This document shows positions 43,490 to 56,200 of a DNA stretch of 64,000 nt, piece after piece (the stretch's first letter is position 1; each line of letters opens with the position of its first letter). The translations under genes and the position numbers were made by a program. Where the stretch lies: the NCBI RefSeq assembly GCF_020382885.2, contig NC_058496.1:17650501-17714500 (forward strand), written 5' to 3'. Source of the DNA: Scatophagus argus (lineage: Eukaryota > Chordata > Actinopteri > Scatophagidae). The notes beneath the pieces were generated by a model. The model saw nothing but the letters and a program-made list of their open reading frames with translations, was not told the DNA's origin and ran no database searches.

Positions 43490-44164
43490 GTCACTGATAC
43501 GTACTTCCGTTTTCGTTTCAACCCTCTAACTTACCCGCGAAAAATCCTCTGTAGTAATTTTTTATTAAAGTGAAGTTTTACCAATCTTTGCATCTAAAAT
43601 AGATATAAAAGGCTGAACTTGGGTATTCTGGCTGGAACACAGTAGCTACTACTATGTAACCACTGAAGTCTTTCAATATCCGTCAGGACATGAAAGAAGA
43701 CGAAAGCGTACATATGGTATCACGTGCTTGAGCGGGTGAGAGCGGAAGTGGAAACTCCTGTTTTCCTGTCTCATCCCTCCCCATTTCGCTCCGATACAGC
43801 TACCGAGCTGGCAGGAGGAAGCTCTGCTACTTCAACTTTTTCACCAGAGCTTGTTTTAACTTTCGGTGATTTTTGTCGTCTCTTTACACTCTCTGTTTGT
43901 CCGATATGTTTCCCTGTTCTCTGCTGCTCCACCGAGCTGAGCGTTGCTTTTCTTTTCTTCCATTTTTTGGCTTCATTGTCATACAAGGATGTGATAACTT
44001 TGGTTTTGTTGCACTATTCATTGCTTTGTATGTAGAGTGTTGCAAAGAGTACTGCACGTAGTATGTATTGTGGAGTAATGAAAGTGTTCCTCGTATAGTT
44101 ATTTACTATGAGTGTGCGTTCTGACGTGATGAAGAGTGGAGTAAAACTTGTTTAAACTTCTCAG
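43490..44164 (+). promoter_or_regulatory. ehmt1 promoter and probable 5' noncoding exon
   Basis: ETS-type sites ACTTCCG (about 43503-43509) and GCGGAAGTG (43742-43750) and an E-box CACGTG (43721-43726) lie in a more GC-rich patch. A good donor AGCGG/GTGAGA follows base 43735, and an acceptor ACTTCTCAG ends at 44164, which suggests a 5' untranslated first exon ending at 43735. ATG 43690 and ATG 43713 would start short upstream ORFs that stop before that donor. The exon is inferred, not proven. Confidence 0.45.
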
Positions 44165-44221
44165 GTACTGCTGAGGTCCTCTTAACCAACTGGCTTCAAC
44201 AAGCAGCTCCTTGGGATATCA

Positions 44222-47200
44222 ATGGATCACAATGGGGCCCGTGAAAGACCCGGACCAGGCAGACGACCATCCAGTCCCTCCTCTGGGACACCCATTGGTG
44301 CCAAGGGACAGGCTACACAAAGTGAACAAAGGCCCAAAGTAAAGGTAACTCCCTTCCACAGCTCCCCCATAGTCAGCAGTGATGGAGCTCTCCGCAGCAA
44401 ACGACCAGGCGTAGCTTCTGGGAAACCACTGGCGTCCCCTGGCAGTCTGTTTAGGAGCCCACCTGGTGGACTGCCTGCTCTACCTGTCCGAGAGAGACTC
44501 GCTGCTGCTGCTGCTGCTGCTGCTGGGAGCTCAGTGCAGCATGCTCCCAGCTCAGGCTCGTTATTGGCCACAGTAGGAGCTGAAGCACAGGCAAGTCCCC
44601 TTCTTGTCAATGCAACAGCTTGCTGTACATAACAGAGAGACCATCAGGCAACCACAGCTGTGTGATGAATAAAACATTATGCAAGATTTAATTGTTGATT
44701 AATGTTTAATTATTATGTGAGAACTAAGTGCAGACCAGGATGTGTGTGTGTGTGTGTGTATATCATGGATGACATATTAAAAATAAAATGTCTTAGTAAG
44801 GTGTTGGGTCACCATGTGCGAACAGCTTTGTACTGATCAGCCACCAGACTGTCCTCAAAGGGGACAAGTGGAGCCAAAGCATGCAATCAAAATATCTCCA
44901 CACCCATCACTGTAATGTTCACGCATTCAAGCCTGTGCCATTCTGCACATCTCTGTAGACCAGTGCTTTTGATGAAAATGTGATTTCATCTTTTTAAGAA
45001 GGGCTTGTCTGCTAGAATACGCTCTTATGTAACTGTAGACTGACTGTTGTTGACACAGTCTGATCATGCATTGACATTGTCAGTCACCTGAGGAAGTGTC
45101 TTCCTTGTGTTTTTCCTGACACACCGTACTCTTGCGTGATTCACTTTCACGACTTGTGCTCTGTCGACCACAGTTTCCAACCCTTTTTACCCACAGATCT
45201 AAATGCAGATTGGGTCACTTTAATCTCTGTTCACATTGAAACATTATGCGGCTGAGCAGTCTTTGTGTATGAAGCTGCTGCCATATGTGACCCAGCAAAG
45301 ACCGTGATTGGTTGTTACTTGTTATACTATATCAGGCAGTTCTTCCTTTAATATGCCTATAAACTGTCTGTATATTGCTTTAGTAGTCAGCTGTATAATA
45401 CAGTAGCTGATATGTCTTGATTGTTTTCAGCTTACTAAGTGCAACATACAAAGCACTATCATATTTTGTTCAGTATCTTCCATCAGTTAATATTTTGTCC
45501 TTTCATTTGGACAGTTAATTACTGTCACACTTTTATTCTGAAGGAAGCTCACAGTTTAATAATTCTGTGCTAAATGTGAGAACACCTTTAAATCGTGTTT
45601 CTTTCTCAGAGTGGATTAGTTTGACGTTGTACTGTACTGTCCAGTTCAGTAGCTGATATTAAGCAGAATTTATTGAACTTTGACTGTTATTACTGGTTTG
45701 TTCTTGCCTTCTCCTTTCTAATTTATTAAATAAAACATTGTGTCTTCTTTTTTGCCTCCAAAGCCTCCTGGCAGGAAGACACCAAAGTTGAACCCGACAG
45801 ACTCAGTTTCTGTCAAGTCTGGACCAGCAGATGACACAGCACTTCATCACAGCCAGAAAAGCAAAGCTGTCTCCACAGCCACCAAACCTCACTCGGGTTT
45901 GTTGATCCTTTCTTTTACATGGTTAGATTCTTTTGAATGAAACTTTTAAAGATACCTGATGGAAAACGGGTTGCAAGTATATGACTAGAACTGCTAGGTA
46001 AATATGGATAGTACATCTGTTGTGTAGTTATGTGGGTGTTTTAATGAGGTATGGCTGTAAAGAAGGATGTACAGTTATTATGTGAAGGGATTGGAGTTTT
46101 TTCGGGGCTGGTGCTGGTTATTAGTAATAAATAAGACCAATAACAGATTTTTGGAACTGATATACGTTTGCAGTAAAAATGAAAATGTTATTGTTAGCGT
46201 AGATTGAACAGTGATGGCATGTAACTAAGTATAATGTACTCAAGTACTTTTTTAATTTTCAGGTACTTTTACTACTTCAATGCATTTTGGAGGTCCATAT
46301 TGTACTTTTTACTCCACTATATTTATTTGATAACTGAAGTTATTAGTTACTTACAGATTCAGATTATTCAGTGTTGATAGGCTGTGACATGTAACCGATT
46401 ACACTGTGTTGTGGGCGGGACTCTCATTGAGACCACAGAGAGGATGCTACATCAGAGCAAAAGTCACACATTTTTATGGTAATTTATTTTGTTGGCAATC
46501 AAACAAAACAAAAGAAACACAAATCAAACAAAAACACAGATACCAATAATCAAAAAAATTATACATTTCAGACCTGATAATTGGCCAGGCTGATAATCTA
46601 TCCATACCTAACTATGTGGACAAAGCAAAGGAGTTATGTATAGAAATGTGTCCAGACAGTGGTTTGCATTGGATGTACTTCACACTAGTAAAATATATGT
46701 CAAAAATAGCAATTTCTGTGCAAAAATAAAGCATCGCAAGTTCTGTTATACGGTTTAGGTGGTTGATGTTAGCAGATAATTTTGTGACTTCGTCTCTTAC
46801 TTCTTGCAGTTAGATTTATTCTTGTTGTAACAGTATCAGGTTGATTTGAAACCAGTTCGTGTGTTACAAATCCCTCCGACACTACCTAACATGCTGGATC
46901 AGGTGACAATAAGCACGAGTCTATACACCAAACCGATGCCACCTGATTTATTTATCATTTAATGTAAAGGTTACATTGACTGATCGCATCATACTGTCTG
47001 TGATAACATGAAGTGATAATCAGTGTTTTCCACGAACTTGGTCCTTGATGTAATGTGTAGTCTCCAAGGTGAAACCCTCACTCTGTGTGCTTTTCCTAGC
47101 TGTGAAGAGGAAGAAGAGGAAGATGGGAATGTACAACCTGGTGCCCAAAAAGAAGACCAAGGTCCTTAAACAGCAGGAGAAGGCAGGTTCATTTATTGAG

Positions 47201-50200
47201 TTTATTCCTGCATGTCAGACTAGCTACCAGCCTAGTATAACCCTGAAGAGCAGCAGCATGTTCACTGTGTGTAGCCACTGTGTGGACATACAGGTTTCAT
47301 TGTATCTGAACATCAGTTACATGCCAGTGAACCAAACTCCTTCATGGTGGACACTGACAGCGCACAAGGCCCTCTCTAGTGCTAGTGGTTGGTTTGTCCT
47401 TTTCCCCTTCATTCTAAGATCACAGAGCACAGTGGTTGTTAGGTTTAGGTAACTAGACACTAATGAAAACATAATGATGAATATTATATTCCATTTCTGC
47501 CTCTAAATTTCAGCATCACTCCACACCCATGTCTGATCTGTGGACTCTCCGGGCTGACTCATGTCTTCACAAGAAGAATCATGGGTGTGACTCTATGGGA
47601 ATCTCAGGATTCAGTCCCAATTCTCAAGGGTTTTATTCAACTTAGAATGGATCCTTCACTGAATAAAGAGAAAAGGGAGCACTATTTTCAGTCTCCAGCC
47701 ACAGTACACTGTGTGCCAAATAATTCGCCGATGTCCTTACTCCACAATAAAAAAAACACGGCTCACAGTTATATGATCTGCAGCTTTTTTTCGTTTTAAA
47801 ACATTCATAGTGTTAATGAATGAATGAAAGCTCCTATGTGTATAAGAATAATAAATGAGTGATAGGCTAACTGCTCCACTGTGTTCTTGTTAACATGCTA
47901 ACTTGTTTCCGGTTGGGGCATCGCAATTTCAGTTCTAAATTAAGTTCTAAATTTTAAATTCACTACACACGCCTGCAGCAAAAACCTATGGTGATTAGAG
48001 TGTGGAATCCTGGCGGCTTTTTTCACTTAAAGAATCTCAAGCTGTTGTGAAGAACCTTTCTGCTGCACACGGACACTTCTTTTTGTTTTTAACAGTTTGC
48101 TCCCAATTAACTGTTGAAATAATGTTATTTCATTTTAAAGAAAGTATTTAAATTTGACCATATGATACATTAAAAAAGGTGTGGCTTAATATCACATTTA
48201 AAACCATGTATTTTTTGACAGTTCTTAGAGCAGAAAATCATAATCTGTTGATCTTACCAAATCAAGACTCAACAGTAAAGTGCAGAAAAAAATTGAAATG
48301 GGATCAAAAACCTGCCTGTTCTGTTAGCCACATGCATCTTCTTGCTCCACTGTTCTTTTTGTATTGAAAGCTGCAAATGCCTTGACAACTTCAGATGTGT
48401 ATGTGACCGGAACACTAATACATACATATGTCATTGCTGTTTTCAAGCAGAAAGATGAGTCAGGAGCCAACATGGAGAACCAAAATGCAGCAGAGGAGAA
48501 ACCAGTGACTCCACCAGAGACTGTGAAGGCCAGAGAACTGCCAGCTGCCAAAAACAAATCTCTGAAGCAGGTTCAACCTGGAGAGGGCAGCCGTGTTGAA
48601 TACACAGAGCTGACGTTGGACTGTCTGGACCTTAAAGCTCAGGAAGAGCTGCTCTCACCTCCCGTGTCAGGTGAACAGCATCTCACTATCTTATTGGCCT
48701 CATAAGACGTATCAGATCAGCTGAATTCACCATGCCTCCCTTTACTTAATTAATTAGAGTACATTTTCAAAGGTCACACAGGTCACTTTCTTAGAGTGAT
48801 GACTAGTGAAATACTGCGATGTGTGTGTGTGTGTGTGTGCAGGTGCAGCGACTGCAAGTGCTGACGTGACAGAAACGGACCTGGCCGAGGAGTTACCGCT
48901 GTGCTGCTGTCGTATGGAGACTCCACCCAGTGGAGGCAGCCTGTCCACACTGGATCAGACCTGCATGGCCATGGAAAGCGCAGATGGAATGGTAAAGATC
49001 ATCCCAGTGAATAAAAACACTACTTTGTCCTCTAATTACAAATTAGATTTAAAATATCAGATAAAAGTCCTGTCCCGCCAGCAGAGATTTCATCAGAGAA
49101 GAGCTGAGAAGAGCTGGTGTTGCTCAGTTTCCACTAGTTCCCAGTAGAGATCTATAAAAGGCATACAATGTTGAGGGTGCTTTCATACCCACGACCTGTC
49201 TTGCTATGCATCATGGGAGTCAGATTACTCCATGTAGTGACTAAACAAGTGAACCAAACTACAGATGTGGAAGTGACCCTTAGCCCTTCAGCTCTATGTC
49301 ACAGATAGAGCTGTAACTAATGATTATTCTTATTATCCATTAATCTGTCAATCGATTAACTAACTAAACACTGTTGATCACTTTTTTCAAACCCTAAGGT
49401 GTTGTCCTCAAACATTTTTTGTCCACAACTCAAAAGAGGATAAAAAATCCAAACAAGCAAACAGAAAATAGTCACATTTGACAATTTACAGTCAGAGAAT
49501 TTAGGCTTTTTTTTTTCTTAAAAATGACTCAAGACAGTTAATTGATTATTATGGTTGATGACTATTAATTTAATAGTTGACAACTAATTGTCACAGAGTG
49601 AAATCCTGAATCACGCGTCATGTGTTTAAACGAGAACTGAAGTCATCATTTTCTGGCTTATGTGATTTATAGTTTAATTGCTCTTTGAGGCTTTCTGGAG
49701 GCGGGGGGATTCATAGAGGCCCATGAACTAATGGAATCCAGCAAAAGTTCTGTAAGGAGGACAATGAGTGCTTGGGGGACTTGATCACATTAGAATATAT
49801 ACCATATTTCATTCCTGGTTACGTTTATTAGGGGTCCAAAAGCAGAATAGCACAATCAAATAGCAACCGGTTATTTCTGTAAGCAACTACTTTGATTTTT
49901 CTCTCCGCAGTTGAGTCGTTGCCAGAGGCGAGTGATGAAGCAGGAAATGATGCGACCCTCCAACACGGTTCATCTGCTGGTTCTGTGCGAGGACCACCGA
50001 GCTGGCATGGTTAAGCACCAGTGCTGCCCGGGCTGTGGACTCTTCTGTAGGACGGTGAGGGGAAGCAGAGCTCGCTGACACTGCAGACACATCAAGGCCT
50101 GGCATTAGTACTATACCTACTACAACATTTTGATTCCCAGAACAGGGCACTTGTATCTCAGCGTGTACTTCTGTGAGTCTGAAGGGCTTTACAGACAATT

Positions 50201-53179
50201 TTTTGAGTAGAAACTGATCTTGTATCTCATCTCAATACATATTCGGACAAGATACGACTGCCAAGAACAGCAAATAGACAATTTTAAATTGTTTGGTAAG
50301 TGAGGATGAATGGTGATAGAGAGCAAGGCAAGCACTGCATTAAAATGTATAAAAACAACTAGATCTTTGTTATATATTTTGTTGAGTTGTCTACTTAAAA
50401 TATCCCAATTATTTCCAACAATGTTCAGCCATACAGAAATCTGTACTTTAATTTATTTTACTTTTATTTGAACGCTGTGTTTAATTTAGTTGTCTGTTGC
50501 TCCAACATCCAGGAGAGAGTCAGAGATTAAAGAAGTAAGTCAGCGACTGTTGCATAACACAATGCGAACAAGACTGGGAAACAACTCCCTCTATCCCCCT
50601 ATACTTGACCTGCATCATTAAATTATGTCCTTTGTTGTCATTGTTTTGACAACAAAAGACGTCTGACCCCTAGCGTCAAAAATGCCATATTCTGTGTGTG
50701 GAAGTGTTTGAAATATTTAGTTAAAAATGTCAGGTAAATGCAATAATTAAGTGGTTGAATTATCTTAAAGTTTAAATAGTTGGATAAAAGTGACATAAAC
50801 ATAGTCATAGTCATAAACTTGTGCCATTCCAAGTGTTGGCACTGCGGATGCAAACTTGACCAAACCCCAGTGTTTCCCTGGTCTGTCCCACAGGGCACCT
50901 TCATGGAGTGCAGGCCGTACGGCAGCATCTCCCACCGCTTTCATCGTGACTGTGTATCCATCTTAAAGAATCTTAAGTTTTGCCCACACTGCGGTGAGGA
51001 TGCCAGCGGGGCCAAGGAGGTCACGGTGTCGCCAGCCGATCCGTCACCCTTTGTGCCTAGATCGAGCCCGGGGCCGTCGCTTCCGGCTGTGCCTACTGTG
51101 GCTGCTTTGCCATCAGTACCGGCTACGCCTGCTGTTCCACAGGTACTCAGAGCGAAGAAGACCAGCGAGCCACAGAGGAGCAGGGACGAGAGCCCGAGCA
51201 GGTAACACATGACTCATACTGCTGATGGAAACACCACATCCCAGCTGAAATCACTGAACTCACAACTACTGAAGTGTGTTTCCAGTTTATTACAACTCCA
51301 GTCTTTCTGCTTGCTTTCTGTGTCCAGGTTGAAGGGCGAGGCCGTGCGTGCTGCAGATAGCCTACCTAAAGAGTCACTGGAGAGCATCCTGATGGCACTG
51401 GATGATGAGAAGTAAGGTTAATCATGAAATTATGTCGTGATGTAGAGTGGGAGCACAGTTTGGACTTTGGTATGAATCACTGATTTGCTTTTTAGCCTGA
51501 AACCAAATAAAATGAAGTACCCCACCAGACAGCTGTACATCTCTGCAAAACAAGGAGAGCTTCAGAAGGTCATTCATCTCTTAGGTAGTTCAAGTATTTT
51601 ATTTGACATTAATTAATTAATTGATTAATTAACATTAATTATAATGGCTTAGTGTATGTTTCTTTTTACCGTATGTGTTATCACACTGATATACCAAACT
51701 TTGTACATTGCAGTTGATGGGAAGGACCCCAACTTTTTGATGGAAGGCCAAAACAAACGCACCCCTCTTCATGCCGCAGCTGCTGAGGGTCACCAGGAGG
51801 TCTGCCATATGCTGGTCCAGGTGAGGAGACTGTGGCTTCACTACAGACTGCACATACACTGACACACTTGTTAAATACAGGCCCCGTATTTATCAAGTGG
51901 CTTAGAGTAGGAGATCAGACTTCACTGGCCAAAGAATCCCCAAAAAATGGAGCTTTGGAACAACCATAGTTTTAGCAGCAATGAATTCATTCAAATGGTG
52001 GTCTCATCTCTTCACTGAAATGACGCAAAAGTTGAAAGGTGAATTGAACAGTGTACCAGAAGATAAATTACATGTTTTCTGAGGAAAGGTGTGCGACCAA
52101 GTCATTATTTCATGTCCAGTATTCCACAATATATGCAAGGCGCAGCACTTCAAACAGTGTTTGAATGGGGCAGACTGTAGGTCATGCAGCTGAGTCAAAT
52201 TACCTGCCTTTTTTTTTTTTTATTGTGAACATTTAAACAGCTTTAGTGGCTTTAGTGTTTATATACAGTACAGCCTGATACAAATGGTTTCAAAATTATT
52301 ATGCAATTTAAGCTATTTTTATTTTGATATCACATTTTTACATAAATAACTTAATCAGCTAATGTCTGTCCACATGTGTATGTCTGTTAGTGATCAGGAT
52401 TCATCTGAATCTACATGTACTCGTAAATCATCCACCTGCCACTCACCCTTAACCGATGACTTTCTTCAATTTAGAGACCAGTGTGAGTGTTTTCTTCAAC
52501 GATTTACTTTAATGATTAAAGGGGGCTGCTTCTACTAATTTCAATTAGTAATATTTAAGGACACTGAAGCAGCAACTTTCAAAGCTGTATTTAGAAACTC
52601 GACAGGACAAAGGAAACTCTCCAGAGGAAACATAATTTAACTTTTTAAATTTAATTTAGACAGCTCTGATGAAGCTCAGGAGGACAGCTGCTTGCCCCAA
52701 ACAATTTCACTCTACGACTTTGGACTGTGTGTGTGTGTGTGTGTGTATGAGACCCTGAGGATGTGTAGAAAAATGTGGCACATTGATTAGCATTGGATCC
52801 TGTCAACGTGTCAGGAGATTTAAATAACCAGTGAAGTTAAGCCGCCGCTCCTCATGTGTAACTGTGCACAGCGTGCAGTGGGGAGAAGCTTCACCCAACT
52901 TCACCCACTGCAGCCCATCTCCTATAAATCAAAATGTTAACTTTTATGATCCAGCCTTTCTGACTTGAGGATTAACTGCAGTGTCGATTAATCCAAACCT
53001 GTTGATGGTGTCAAACATTAAATATATTGTCATAGTACGTTTTACAGTATATGTCAAAAAGGCTTAGCTAATTATCCCATTATTAAAGTTTCAGAGTGTC
53101 CCAACTTTTTTGGAATTAGGGGTGTACAGGTCCCGAACCAACTGAAGGATACAGAGGCTGAATAGTGATGCTGGGTTGA

Positions 53180-53211
<32 letters not shown>

Positions 53212-56200
53212 TGCCCACAGGCTGGAGCCAACCTGGACATGTTTGATGAGGAGCAGAGAACACCACTGATGGCAGCCTGTGAAAACAATCATCTGGACAC
53301 CGTGAAGTACCTGCTGAGAGCTGGAGCATCTGTCAGCCACAAGGTGGGTCAGCACACACTCAGTCTGTTGGATCTTCTCACTCGGTGTCAACTTGTCCTC
53401 CCAGCCCAGATGTGTGTTCATTTATCACCCAGTCCAGTCACCTGCTGCCACTGCTCAATCCTCTTGTACTTCTGTCTTAACAATAACAACGCTGAGATCA
53501 TTTTGACCTCCTGAAAAACAAATTTGTTCGTATTTGATGTTATTAAATGATAGTTTTATGAAAAGCACATACTTTAATTAACCTCTCAATCTCTAAGCCC
53601 TATACTAGGCTCTAGAGGGTGGGAGACGATTACACACACAGCACAGCACATATCTGAATGGCCAGGCATATTTCTCTTTGTTATGTCCTTTCCAGTCTCC
53701 TTTCTCACCCACAAGTTTTAACTTGTGGAGTCCAGAAATCAGTGAAGTGCCCTTCCTTTTGGACTGAACAGTGGTTGCAGTAGTGCAGTGTCATTCAATG
53801 TGAATCATGTTGTCATCCCAGGATATCTTGGGTTTCACCTGTCTGCATCTGGCAGCTAAACTGGGACATTATGATATAGTCCATCATCTGCTCTCCAAGG
53901 CATCCAAATACATCAGCTGTCAGGTAAACTGCCTCATTTACTAACAATATTTTTGTGTAAATAAAAAGCGATGTGTTAGCGTAAATCTTTGCAGGAGTTT
54001 TACTGATCATTTGTTTGCAGGATGATGGGGGGTGGACTCCCATCACCTGGGCTATTGAATACAAGCACAAGGAGGTGGTCCACCTGCTGCTGTCCAGAGG
54101 GGCTGATGTTAACATCAGAGACAAGGTCGGTGCACACAGTACGCTTTTCACTTTTACAACTGTGCCATGCACACTGTAACACTCTGTTTTCACACTTCTT
54201 AAACATTGCAGTTCAGCTGCATTCTGTAAGTCACACAGCGACTTACAGAATGAGTAATAACAAGTTTCAGTACAACAGAATTCGACTAAAGCAATAAGAG
54301 CTAAAACATAATTAAAAGTGCTTAGGTAGAAGAGCAAGAGTGGAAAGCAGGATAACATGAAAGACTCAAGGGGTGTTAAAGGGTTAGGGTTGTTAGGAGA
54401 GAAGGTGCAGTTGGAAGAGATGAGTTTTCAGGTGCTTTTTAAAGGAAGCTCTTCCTGTGACTGGTAGGCTGTTCCACCAGCGTGGAACGTTGTGGGAGAA
54501 AAGTCTGTTTTGGGAGTGTCTTGTGTGAAGGGATGTCAGAGCCAGACGACGCTCATTGGCTGAACGTAGAGCCAGAGAAGGGTTGTGAGCCTGAATGAGA
54601 ACCCTCAGGTAGCTGACCCTGAAGTCATTCTGTAAGCTAGCGTTAGTGACTTGAATTTGATTCTGGCTACCATAGGTAACCAGTGTAGTTGGATGAGTCA
54701 TGGAGTGTCATGAACCCATTTGAGCCCATTTGGGTTCATTAAAAACCAGACGCACTGCTGCATTCTGGATTATTTGTAAAGGTTTGACGGCACATGTCGG
54801 GAGGCTTGTCAGAAGGGCGTTGCAGTAGTCAAGGTGGGAGATAACCATGACCTGTACAAGAGGCTGAGTGACATACTGAGATAGGTGAGGTGGAATTTTT
54901 CATGTTGTAGAGCGCATAGCGACAGGACCGTGATACAGACGCAGTGTGGTCAGAGGAGGACAATTGGTCATCAATCATGACACCGTTTTTTTTTTTTTTT
55001 CAATACATTTTTATTCTGGGACTTCACCAGAGTTGCAATGCAGAATTCACGTTTGAAAATTACTCTTCAAAGCCCACTTTCTTTTGAGTGGCCAACTTTG
55101 GGAAGCCTGCAGAGGCGTGTCACCCAGTGCTTGTGAGCACCACAACAACAGACACTGCCAAAGTTGCTGTATGACTGAAATAGTGCCTTACAAGCTGCAC
55201 CAGTGGTATCTAATGGTATATACTTTCTGTCTAAGTGGGCGTGACAGACCCTTACTCCCCTGTGATACACACTACATAGACAAAAGGATTCAGACCGGGG
55301 CTGTTTTTCAGGGGTTGAGTAAGGCATACCAGGACATACCAAGACATTTTGGACAATGCTGTGCTTCCATCTTTGTGGCAACAGTTTGGATAAGGTCCTT
55401 TTCTATTCCAGCATGACTGAGTCCCAGTGCACAAAGCAAAGTCCATAAAGACATGGTTGGATGAGTTTGGTGTGGAGGACACACAGAGTCCTGACCTCAA
55501 CCCCATCAGACACCTTTGGAATGAACTGGAATGGAGATTGTGACTCAGGCCTTTTGGTCCAGCATCAGTGTCTGACCTCACAAATGCTCTAGTCCCACAG
55601 AAACACTATTTTATGGAGAAAACCAGGGGGTGATCTGGATGTCTTGGCTTAACTTTTGGGAAGTTCTCGTGTTGTCCATCTTTATATACAGTCAATATGG
55701 CCAATACTGATATTAAATGTTTGACTAGACCTAAATAAAATGTTTATCGTGTTTGTCAGACTGATGCTTCATCTTGTGTAGGAACATGGCCTGTTATTCT
55801 TTACTCTAGCTTGTACTGTTGGAAGCCCTGCCTCTGTCAGAACATGGTATCATTGCTGACCTGTTATGTGGTCCTTTTCCAGGAAGAGAATGTTTGCTTG
55901 CATTGGGCGGCTCTGTCAGGCTGCGATGACATTGCCCAGGCTCTGCTGGAAGCTCGATGTGACCTCAATGCTGTCAACGTTCATGGTGACTCACCGCTTC
56001 ATGTTGCTGCCCGAGAGAACCACCTGGAGTGTGTGATGTGAGTATGTGGTCTGGGAACAAAGCTCTCTTGGGTTACACACACTTTTACATGCAGTTAGTC
56101 TGGACAGTTTTTTTGGAGATAGACAGCTTTGACTCGTGGTCCAAGCTCAAAGAATGGTGACACATTTCAAAACTGACTTGCGTTTGGTCCACATCTCCTT

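Noticed and set aside
43724-44035. 103-codon open stretch before ehmt1
   Set aside because: It overlaps the probable 5' exon and intron of ehmt1, has no known domain, and an in-frame stop separates the region from the ehmt1 ATG.
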